Below, piece by piece: positions 1 through 8,774 of a stretch of 64,000 nucleotides of DNA. How positions within the stretch are numbered: the first letter of the stretch is position 1; the number at the start of each line of letters is the position of its first letter. Origin of the DNA: Breviolum minutum Mf 1.05b.01 (lineage: Eukaryota; Sar; Dinophyceae; Suessiales; Symbiodiniaceae). The position numbers and the translations under genes are program-made. The stretch lies in assembly GCA_000507305.1 (NCBI GenBank), contig DF239251.1, positions 62,001-126,000 on the forward strand. The letters are read 5' to 3'. Under the pieces are notes generated by a model. That model made no database searches. It was not told where the DNA came from and saw nothing but the letters and a program-made list of their open reading frames with translations.

Positions 1-915
1 CTCCGCGCGGGGGGTTTCATGTGCTGGAATTCTTGGGAGATACGTCTTGGATGAAACCCACTCCAATTGGTGTTTCATGATGTACACACCCAAACTTTAA
101 AAACAGGAAGATGAAGCTGACTAGCATTTTAGAGTCACAAAATCATTCTCTGACGCTGGATCGTTTGCACTTGTCATTTTCACAAAACACCATGAAACTC
201 CACAATGCATTCTTGTTAATTAAGTTTTTTTTTTAGACATGGTTTTTGGCAACACAATTCTGGGACTCTTCCACTATTTTCATCAGCTTTAATTTGAATA
301 TTATGTCCAACAACAAAATATAAAGGTCAATGTTGACATTCCCCCAAAAAAAGCCCCGCTTTTTGATCGAAGCAAAAATCTTCCAGTTAACTCTGTAGGA
401 ACTTTCTGATTTGTGTCTTTGGCTTCTCACCAAAAGCCGTATGAGTCGTCCCTCTGCAGTGGAGGCGATGAAATCGTGGTTTCGTGGTCGGTGGTCAGAG
501 GTCCTTGGATTGTAGTGATTATATCACAAAATCCGGATAACTATGGATATCTTGTAAATACACACTCCCAAACAAATTAGCATTTTTTTCATTTTTTTTC
601 AAACCAATCCCAAGTGGTTCTCGGACCCTTGTTCAGTAGCGACGCTCGACTGACAACTGGAACCACTAACTCGGTGAATACAGATCGGGACCTGTCTGGA
701 AATAGGAGATGGATGTACACTGAATTATATATACGTAATTATATATCGTATAATAGAATATACTATATCATCTAGCGTATGTATCTAGTCATGTCATATT
801 ATATTGTTTGGAAATATGTGTTTGTGAAGGGACATTATGATACAGTATCTGGTTTTACATCATGCCAGTTTAATGTCTGTCCATGATCTTTTACTGCTCG
901 TTGCGGTTCTCACAG
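1..915. other. no gene recognised
   Basis: Low-complexity A/T stretches (about 720-790 is TATA-rich) and scattered short open frames. Nothing passes the test of an open frame bounded by splice signals. It may be intron or intergenic DNA. Confidence 0.4.
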
Positions 916-1170
916 CGAAGAATCGGGTCAAGATTGCGCTTTGGCTATCATTTTAATCATCATCAGATGACCCATTACCTCTCAACAAAATGCCCACTCG
1001 GTATTTATTCAGACACATCTCTGACATGTTATTTTGCCACAGGATTTTCGAGTTAGATTGATACCTCTGGCCGCTTGGAAACATCACCCCGGAACGTCCT
1101 GTTGCGGGAGGTCTTACAACACAGCTTCCTGCAGCCAGTGGTTCATGTTCATTCGGAGGCAGTCCCTGAT
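916..1170 (+). CDS. two exon candidates of an unrecognised gene (916-943, 1057-1170)
   Basis: The stronger exon is 1057-1170: it follows an AG, stays open for 38 codons with about 60% G/C at third positions by hand count, and ends in phase 0 before GTGAAG. It reads IDTSGRLETSPRN... to ...HVHSEAVPD. A 28-nt candidate at 916-943 follows a pyrimidine-rich tract and AG. It ends before GC in phase 0, so the two could join. I recognise no domain. The + strand agrees with other exons in the window. A chance open frame remains possible for the small exon. Confidence 0.35.
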
Positions 1171-1232
1171 GTGAAGATGGAATTCCCCCCTCAAACTAAC
1201 AGTAATTCTACTTTAATACTCGCTTTGTTTTG

Positions 1233-1277
1233 ATGATGATGATGTTGATGATGTTGATGATGTTGATGCTGCTCATA
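1233..1277. repeat. GAT/GTTGAT microsatellite
   Basis: Imperfect run of GATGAT and GTTGAT units. The His-rich and Met-rich reading frames over it are artefacts of the repeat. Confidence 0.85.
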
Positions 1278-1603
1278 GTGATGACGATATTGATCCAAGC
1301 AGACTCCTATGAATTGTGGATTGGAATTCATTGGCTCACCCGTTTTGTCTTTCCGAGTATCATATTCCACGTGAAATGGACACATAAAATCATTATGATC
1401 ATAGTTTATCACCATTTTTCAAAAGATGACATGACTGCAGAACTCATGATCTTGATATCTGACATTTCAGTGCCAACGACCTCACATCACCAGGGTCGTA
1501 AGAGTGCTCGAAAGGTGCCCGATGAAACGGGGATCCGGGCGACCACGGGGGTGGGTCGTTTGGAAATTTGGAGGCAAGAAATATTTTGATCTATTTTGCC
1601 CAA

Positions 1604-1726
1604 TACCCTCACCCTAAAACTAACAGTTCGCCCTTGAATATGGGCGGGGGGTCCCGAAAATGAAGCCGGATCGTCCCCTCTTTGCCACCAATTTTCAGGG
1701 GCAAGCTGTTCGTTGCAGGGAGGGTA
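1604..1726. mobile_element. family B inverted-repeat element (MITE-like), diverged
   Basis: The left end begins TACCCTCACCCTAAAACTAA and the right end closes GTTGCAGGGAGGGTA, its approximate reverse complement. The interior has the family layout seen at 18446, 23335 and 57714. About 120 bp and no coding capacity, so it would be a non-autonomous element. It is more degraded than the 57714 copy. Confidence 0.65.
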
Positions 1727-2482
1727 AGCTCAATAGATTACCCACATGATGTAGATTCATGACGATTTGCCTGGAAGATATTTTGTGGGAGAATGTATAT
1801 AACTATAATCATGGAAAACCCCCAGTTGTGTCTATAGTGATGCTACCTTTGGGTAAAAATCTTTGTGATACTGCAATCCGCAACCTGCAAGAAGATATGC
1901 TTCATTCGTTGCTCCCTGTAGAGCCTCATGTCCTGTTACATGCTGGACCATGCCTTGAGGATATTGGATTACCGGCCGGTTATTTGTTACATAGATGAAA
2001 AAACAAATCCATTCTGGGAATACCTCCAAATCAAACCACTAGTCTTAGAGGATGATCAAACGTGGGCAACAAAAAATCTACCATTTTTTTTGTGCGTTCA
2101 AATCACCTCAAAAAGTTCCCTCAAAAGGCATCAAGATTCGTTCATTTCCTTGGGAGTCCATTCCATGGTTTGTCGCTGGAATTGTTGACCCTTAAGGAAT
2201 TAGGATAGATATATAAATTATAAGTACGCAATTCTAAAGGGTAGATCCTTGCTGGTATAATATGAGTTTTCCAGAGGGTAAGGCGCTTATATATACAGCA
2301 TATGTATATATATTTTTTATATACAGTTTTCTCGAAGGACATCATTTTTCCACAACAAATTAGACCTTGAAATAGCATCCCCACTATGGATGTTCAGATA
2401 TTTTGTTGGAAGAAGTTAACAGGAATCGGTCAATTTTGTTCCTGGTATGGCTGAACCAAATTTTTGAAAGTCATACTGAATG
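1727..2482. other. non-coding tract, no gene recognised
   Basis: Contains an open frame at 1759-1998 without convincing splice signals or codon bias, and A/T-rich stretches. Treated as intronic or intergenic. Confidence 0.35.
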
Positions 2483-2589
2483 TACTGTTGATGGAAGAAA
2501 TCCTGCACCACCTGGGATGTATAAAACCCTGCAAATAATGGAATATTTACCATATCAACTGGTGCAGGATTTCTGAACCATCAACAGTA
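2483..2589. mobile_element. family C inverted-repeat element (MITE-like)
   Basis: 107 bp flanked by TACTGTTGATGG on the left and CCATCAACAGTA on the right. The repeat extends inward to AGAAATCCTGCACCA and TGGTGCAGGATTTCT. The same ends bound the element at 3908-4037, and a variant sits at 59270-59424. It encodes nothing and is a non-autonomous DNA-transposon derivative by structure. Confidence 0.8.
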
Positions 2590-3907
2590 GCACGTTTCCC
2601 TCAAACAAGTCATCACCGTTTTGCAAAGCTGACTCACTGACTCACTGACCACCAGGTGGGCCCAGTCTCCCGATCCCTGAAGGCGAAGAACTCCACGTTT
2701 GTTTTTTTTTCGGTGCGGAGTATCACAGATTTTTTTTTGGAAATGGTGGTCTCTTCTTGATGGCAATTTCATGCAAGTTCCCTTGCAATTTTTCTTCTTG
2801 AAAGCTGGTGCCATACCTGAAAGAAATGGGGGGAAATTTATCGCAGCCTAAAGAGAGCCCTGATAAAATTGTGCATTATTCCGGGAAATTTCTCAAAATC
2901 ACCGAATGATACATCCATTTTAGATCTCAGTAACACGTTGCCCCCAACGAACACTACTGCTTAGACTCCGGTCATCTAAGATAGCAGCTGATTTTACATG
3001 GACCTTTTGCTAGTTGTGTTTTGAGTCAAGGAGCTCCAAACGAAGTTTTCCTTGAAATTTTCTTCATGGAGAACTGAGTTTCACATCCTCAGCCGACCCT
3101 GGAAAAATTGGGCAAAACTTTCCGCTCTCAGCGATGCTTTTTAGAGACTCCAAGGTGATGGATGACACCTTGTTTTTTTTTTTTTTGTAATTAATTTCAC
3201 ACTCATTTACATACAATAATGCCATGATAATGTCATGATAGTTGAGATTATCAGTATAGATTTGTGTGAGATATAATGTATGATGTATGAGTATTTCATG
3301 TATGATGTCTTTAAAGAATATACTCACGCACAGATGTTCTGAAAAATGTTTGATATCATGCCAGGTGCGTCCCACAGATTCACCGGAGGGCGCTGCAGGC
3401 CTAGTGCTGTTGTGAGTCTACCACCATTGATGTTTTCCGACAGGGCTTCGTGTCTCAAAACCATCTAAGTTTTACTTGGGGTCCTGTGAATGTTATATAA
3501 TATTTAATATAGAAATATATAAGATATAATACCATTTCCCTCCACGTGTTTTTCGTTCCTAAACATACACTACTTTTACTTGGCTAGAATCATGGTCGAG
3601 TGGAAAATGGTCTCTTCCAACCGGGTGATTTTCTGAAGCAAAGAAGCCATCTAAGCACAGATGCCAGGTTTTCAGTGGTTGACCTACAGGTTTTCATTTG
3701 CATCCCCTTCAGGGTTTTTCCAGGTGTTCCCACAGAAATCACAAGGATGTTTTTTTTTAAAGTCATTCAGCTGATAGGGTTGATTCAGTTTGAGGTTTTC
3801 ATTTTCAATAGTTCCAACTCCTTGGTCACCTCCACCAGGTGGCTACCCACTACCTTCACCAGCAAGGGGACGCCAGGTCGAGGCCAGGGCCAAGGGTGAC
3901 CAGTGAC

Positions 3908-4037
3908 TACTGTTGATGGTTCAGAAATCCCAAGGCCAACCACCGGTTGGATGAAGCTAAAACCCTGGTAAATTAATGGTAGATCAACTGCCAACCTCAA
4001 CTGGTTTTCACGCCGGATTTCTGAACCATCAACAGTA
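3908..4037. mobile_element. family C inverted-repeat element (MITE-like)
   Basis: 130 bp. The terminal repeat TACTGTTGATGGTTCAGAAA is matched in reverse complement by TTTCTGAACCATCAACAGTA. The interior differs from the 2483-2589 copy, so only the ends are shared, as expected for elements mobilised by one transposase. Confidence 0.8.
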
Positions 4038-4827
4038 TTTACATCCGAAAATTCAGTATTTTTTTGACAGGGTTTATGTCACATGTCTGTATTTCCCGTA
4101 GGTGTCCCAAACATTTGATAGCTGACCTTTGAACCTGTCTAGAGTAGAAAAAGTTGGGACTTTCGCCAACGGGCTCCCTTTTCGACTTGAATACCACGAC
4201 CGCCGCATTTTTTGGGAGGGGTTTGAACTGCTAAATGAAAAACATGGGGAGTTCATGGTGTTGAAATGCACTCAAAAATGGAAAAAAAATCTCATCCATC
4301 ATTTCCTGGAAGGATTTCCCTCCTTGGTTTTTCCTTGGGGATTGGTCCATCTTGATAATCGATTGTGCCCAAGCTGAATCAGCCATTCGAGATTCGGAGG
4401 TGAGCTTTCAACGAAGCTTTGGAGAAGCTCAAGGCATCTTCTTTGAAGAACATTTTGGGATGATGTTTTTCCCCCCTTTGTGAGGTTGATATTCAAGTTG
4501 GATGGGTTGGCTTAGAATTCGCTTTGGCTTTTGGATCGGATTGTGTGATTTGGTTGTGTGGTTTAACCCTGATGAGTTTAGGAGAGGCTCAGCATTTTGT
4601 GGAGATCGCTTTATTGGTGACTTGACTTGACTGATTTGTTTGCTCTTAGCATTTCTTGACTCTTTTGTGTTAATTCCACTGATTTCACTGTTTTTTTTTT
4701 ACGGCAAGGAGCAGGCAAGACTACTCATTGGTGCATTTCTCACAGAATTGCTTTCAGCAAATCAGCTTTGTGACGATAGACTCCTGGCTGTGCGTCTTTG
4801 ACAAATACATATACACATATGATATAT
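4038..4827. other. tract upstream of the FNIP gene; weak exon candidate
   Basis: An open + strand frame at about 4129-4290 reads VEKVGTFANGLPFRLEY... with protein-like composition, but no donor or matching neighbour was found. The remainder is T-rich and unassigned. Confidence 0.25.
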
Positions 4828-4993
4828 TTGCACTTCGTTGTGCATACAGCTGTCTTGCTTGACAAAATACATGTGTATTGTTTAATGTAGATCTACACCC
4901 AGCCCAGATGCATTGCCGACTTTTCCGATGATTTCGACTATAGACCCTGGAAGTCGACGGTGACCCCATCATTTTGTTTCACTCGTGCTGCTT
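4828..4993 (+). repeat. left copy of 165-bp direct repeat flanking the FNIP gene
   Basis: Starts TTGCACTTCGTTGTGCA and includes TGTATTGTTTA-TGTAGATC, GACCCTGGAAGT and a TTTCACTCxTGxTGC end. The same landmarks recur in order at 7526-7692 with substitutions and small indels. It ends about 75 bp before the FNIP start codon, so it includes the promoter-proximal region. This fits a tandemly duplicated gene unit. Confidence 0.75.
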
Positions 4994-5067
4994 GACTGCG
5001 AGTTACTCACCATATTTGAAATCTACGTCGTTATCATCCCAGAACAAAAAAAACTTCCAGGGTAGAC

Positions 5068-7309
5068 ATGTTGAATATGTTGAATTCGGTCAAGCGTCGC
5101 CGCCTTGATGGAAGCGATGCTGCCACTGGTGGAGAAGGGCTTATAGAGCTCGAGGTGCTAAGCATCAGCGGTGAATGCATGTTGACATTAAATGTAGCAG
5201 ACTCCATGCTTGGTCGCGAGTTACAGAAGATGATTTTGGACAAAATTCCATCCAAGCTGGGCCTTCAGTTGGTTGTGTCCCACACTTCAAGGCTTGCACT
5301 GAATAAAAGTCTGCGACAACAAGGACTTGTGGGTCAACGGACACAGGTGTCGGCTACCTACATACCGGTCAATTTGCTTGCTGCCTTGCGTTTTGTCCGT
5401 GGAAGCAGCGTTGAGGAGGAAGAGTTCTCATTGAACGGGATTACGGAAGTGACAGGGGTTAGTGACAAAAAGCTTGCCTTGCTGCACAATTTGCCAAGGA
5501 GCCTTCGCACCTTGACATTTGCATTTAGTTTCAATCAGGGACTTCATGATTTGAAATTGCCAGCAGGCCTGCAGAGTTTAACTTTGGGAGATCGCTTCAA
5601 TCAGAGCCTGGACAACGCGACATTGCCACAAGGCCTTCAATGTTTGACTTTTGGTGTGGATTTCGATCAGAGCCTGGATAAGGTGACATGGCCAGCGGGC
5701 CTTCACAGTTTAACTTTTGGAGCATGGTTCAATCAAAGCCTGGACAACGTGACATGGCCAGCAGGCCTTCAAAGTTTGGCTTTTGGTTGGTTTTTCAATC
5801 AGAGCTTGGATGATGTGACATGGCCACCAGGCCTTCAAAGTTTGACTTTGGGAAAGAATTTCAATCAGAGCCTGGACAACGTGACATGGCCAGCAGGCCT
5901 TCAAAGATTGACTCTTGGTGAGACTTTCGATCAGAGCCTGGACAACGTGACATGGCCAGCAGCCCTGCAAAGTCTGAATCTTGGTTGGAGCATTGGACAA
6001 GGAAGATGGTTATTGCACCTTCGAAGTGGGGCTTTTGGTAAGACTTTCAATCGGAGCCTGGACAACGTGGCATGGCCAGCAGGCCTTCAAAGTTTGACTT
6101 TTGATTGGTGCTTCAATCANNNNNNNNNNNNNNNNNNNNNNNNNNNNNNNNNNNNNNNNNNNNNNNNNNNNNNNNNNNNNNNNNNNNNNNNNNNNNNNNN
6201 NNNNNNNNNNNNNNNNNNNNNNNNNNNNNNNNNNNNNNNNNNNNNNNNNNNNNNNNNNNNNNNNNNNNNNNNNNNNNNNNNNNNNNNNNNNNNNNNNNNN
6301 NNNNNNNNNNNNNNNNNNNNNNNNNNNNNNNNNNNNNNNNNNNNNNNNNNNNNNNNNNNNNNNNNNNNNNNNNNNNNNNNNNNNNNNNNNNNNNNNNNNN
6401 NNNNNNNNNNNNNNNNNNNNNNNNNNNNNNNNNNNNNNNNNNNNNNNNNNNNNNNNNNNNNNNNNNNNNNNNNNNNNNNNNNNNNNNNNNNNNNNNNNNN
6501 NNNNNNNNNNCTTCAATCAGAGGCTGGACAACGTGACATGGCCAGCAGGCCTTCAAAGACTGACTCTTGGTCAGAGTTTCAATCAGAGCCTGGATAAGGT
6601 GACATGGCCAGGGGCCTTCAAAGTGTGAGTGTTGGTGAGGTTTTTAATCAAAGCCTGGACAACGTGACATGGCCAGCAAGCCTGCAAGTTAACTTTTGGA
6701 GCATGGTTCAATCAAAGCTTGGACAACGTGACATGGCCAGCAGAACTTCAAAGTTTGGCTTTTGGTTTGTTCTTCAATCAGTGCCTGGACAATGTGACAT
6801 GGCCAGCAGGCCCTCAATGTTTGACTTTTGTTGGGGATTTCAATCAGAGCCTGGACAATGTGACATGGCCAGCAGGCCTTCAAAGTTTGACTTTGGGAGA
6901 TCGCTTCAATCAGAGGCTGGACAAGGTGACATGGCCAGCAGGCCTTCAAAGATTGACTCTTGGTCAGAATTTCAATCAGAGCCTGGATAAGGTGACATGG
7001 CCAGCGGGCCTTCAAAGTGTGACTTTTGGTGAGGATTTTGATCAGCGCCTTGACTACGTGACATGGCCGACAGGCCTTCAAAGTTTGACTTTTGACACTT
7101 TTTCTGCAGAGAAGTTGAATGTGGTATGGCCAGAAAACCTTCAGAGTTTGTCCTTTTTTAACATTGAGTTTCATGAAGAGAGTCTATCAGCCCTGGAAGG
7201 CTCAGCTGACTCTGACGCTGGCCGAGTCAACTCAGAAGGTGTGCTCAGGGCAGTGTGGCCCAGGGCACTCCGTAAATTGGTGTTTCACGATGTTGCTTTG
7301 ACGTGCTGA
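5068..7309 (+). CDS. ubiquitin-like/FNIP-repeat protein, with assembly gap and frameshifts
   Basis: Begins MLNMLNSVKRRRLDG. Residues about 25-105 look like a ubiquitin-like fold (IELEVLSISGE, a VADSMLG helix, then a KSLRQQGLVG turn). A linker follows, then about 20 tandem units of consensus LQSLTFGxxFNQSLDNVTWP (22 residues, 66 bp), resembling FNIP repeats of Dictyostelium and mimivirus. Such repeats form a solenoid that probably binds partners; the target is unknown. The last two units diverge and the protein ends ALRKLVFHDVALTC. No intron is seen. Bases 6120-6510 are N. A 1-base loss near 6612 creates a stop at 6626-6628, and a 2-base loss near 6688 restores frame. The unit at about 5975-6035 is decayed. 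As assembled the reading frame is broken; error next to the gap and true pseudogenisation are both possible. Confidence 0.85.
5560..7090 (+). repeat. 66-bp tandem coding repeat array
   Basis: Period of 66 bp, checked between the FG codons at 5647 and 5713. Units share long identical stretches such as GACAACGTGACATGGCCAGC, including silent positions. This argues for recent unit duplication or gene conversion and explains why the assembly broke here. Confidence 0.9.
6120..6510. other. assembly gap (391 N) inside the FNIP gene
   Basis: All bases are N. Sequence on both sides is the same part of the repeat unit (CTTCAATCA), so the true distance and number of units are unknown and the reading frame across the gap is arbitrary. 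Confidence 0.99.
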
Positions 7310-7525
7310 AAAAAAATCTCCCCTGAGGCTTTCAAGCTGGAAGACTGGAACATTAACCTCGAAATCACTGGATCAAGCCAATGATTTCTCAAGAAGTTGA
7401 AGAGAGTTTTTGCTGAGCTGTGTTTTTTTTGCTGCTTCTTCTGACAATTGATACTTGATTACTTGATTAAGACGGTGGTGGCTGTACATACATCTTTGTC
7501 TATACTTTCAGTTTCTATCTCCATG
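7310..7525 (+). other. 3' region of the FNIP gene
   Basis: Follows the stop codon with an A8 run and T-rich DNA and leads into the right copy of the direct repeat. Probably 3' untranslated region. No polyadenylation signal is claimed. Confidence 0.4.
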
Positions 7526-7692
7526 TTGCACTTCGTTGTGCAGTGCGTACATCTGTCTTGATTGACACAACATATACAATCTGTATTGTTTATTGTAGAT
7601 CTTCTTGTACCCAAGATATATCACAGAACTTTCCCAAAAAGACCCTGGAAGTGAACCATGAAGACTAGCATTTTGCTTCACTCATGTTGCCT
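7526..7692 (+). repeat. right copy of 165-bp direct repeat
   Basis: Matches 4828-4993 in order and orientation. In the left copy the repeat leads within 75 bp to the ATG. Here the corresponding place (about 7720-7740, TAGACTTGG) lacks a start, so the next gene copy of a tandem array appears lost or diverged. Confidence 0.75.
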
Positions 7693-7695
7693 TAA

Positions 7696-7812
7696 ACCGA
7701 AAAAAACAGTTGCCTTCCAAACCAGATAGACTTGGAACCGAGCGGCTGTGCAGGTGATGGTGTACGGGTGTTGCCCGGTATGCTCGAGGCTGCTCACCGC
7801 TATTATGAGTAA
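7696..7812 (+). CDS. short open frame, possible exon
   Basis: An open frame ends at TAA 7810-7812 and reads IDLEPSGCAGDGVRVLPG... with protein-like composition after an AG at 7724-7725. No partner exon was identified. It lies where the next FNIP copy would start but does not resemble it. Confidence 0.2.
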   Translation, partial: TEKNSCLPNQIDLEPSGCAGDGVRVLPGMLEAAHRYYE

Positions 7813-8307
7813 TACAGCATTTCGATGATTCGTTCGTGCTTCACCTTCCCATAAAATATCATGAAATCCGTGATTTGTTGCCACAAAAGTCTCTGCCAAA
7901 AATCCAGTTTTGGGAGGGTCTAACTGGACTGATCTCCTTAACAGCAGCTACTGCAATTCGATCCCAACCCGACAGATTCGCAGGAATTTCATGGCAGATG
8001 CTGAAAATGCAAGAAATTGGAAGAACGCAGCATCTAAAACGGGAAATTGCCAAATCCACATAATTCACCTGCAACAAGAAATCAATCTAACTAACATTAG
8101 GACAAATTTCATTTTTGTTTAGAAAAAAATATTTTTCCTTTTGTCATAACAGTTACTACCCAAGCACAAATCATTTCGTTGATTGGCATGGTGGTTATGA
8201 CACCAAAAAAAGCGAAGGTCTAAGAAGTGAATAGCTACTAATTGATGTGACCCAACTTCGCGTTTTTGGAACTTACGGGAAATCCAATGAGTCATAGACC
8301 CCTGACA

Positions 8308-8365
8308 ATTAGCATCACAGAAGGAAGGTTTCGAGTCGACCGAAAGCCTCAAATCAATCAAATCG
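8308..8365 (+). CDS. exon candidate ending at a consensus donor
   Basis: Open sequence with short Arg/Lys-rich frames ends at AATCG|GTGAGT (donor at 8366). The start and frame are not settled. It could be an early exon of the gene continuing at 8694. Confidence 0.25.
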
Positions 8366-8397
8366 GTGAGTCTTTCAGGTCAAATCTGTGAGGCGTT

Positions 8398-8425
8398 CAG
8401 GTTCCATGTTAAGGTTTCCGGGGTT
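8398..8425. mobile_element. relic end of a family B element
   Basis: GGTTCCATGTTAAGGTTTCC resembles the right terminus of the element at 56033-56100. No left end is seen. Confidence 0.4.
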
Positions 8426-8693
8426 GAAATGTGAACATCTTTGAGATGGGTTCAAACCTCTTAGTTTTCCAACCCGCCTTGCGTAATGAAGTCATCATGA
8501 TTTCCCATGGACAGAAACACCCTGAGACATCCCACACGGCCTTGAAAAGAAGGTCACGACTGGCACCCCGTGAAAACACATTACAGAAATTCGTTCAGAA
8601 ACCAGAAACTAATGATCCCAGAACTGTTTGACATGTTTGCCTGGCTGGTGAAGGTGTATCGGAGTATCGTGATTGAATTCCAGTTGCACCCAG

Positions 8694-8774
8694 GTGGCTC
8701 GTGCCAGCCCACGGTTATCCTTATCTCTTGAGGCCAAGTATCAGACGCTTGGATTGAACTGTTTCAAAGCTGTG
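8694..8774 (+). CDS. exon, unknown gene
   Basis: 27 codons, phase 0-0, between CCCAG and GTGAGC. Reads VARASPRLSLSLEAKYQT... and ends FKAV. It is the first well-bounded exon of the 8.7-11.9 kb model. Confidence 0.45.

Noticed and set aside
1191-1415. Histidine-rich - strand frame and Met-rich + frame
   Set aside because: Products of the GAT/GTTGAT microsatellite at 1233-1277.
3362-3412. Short + segment VRPTDSPEGAAGLVL, recalling the TPEG motif of RNA polymerase second subunits
   Set aside because: It lacks the conserved Cys, and no neighbouring exon carries other polymerase motifs; a chance match is more likely.
5710-7174. - strand frames of repeated CHVVQALIE units opposite the FNIP gene
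   Set aside because: Shadow of the + strand 66-bp repeat; the periodicity is explained by the FNIP units.
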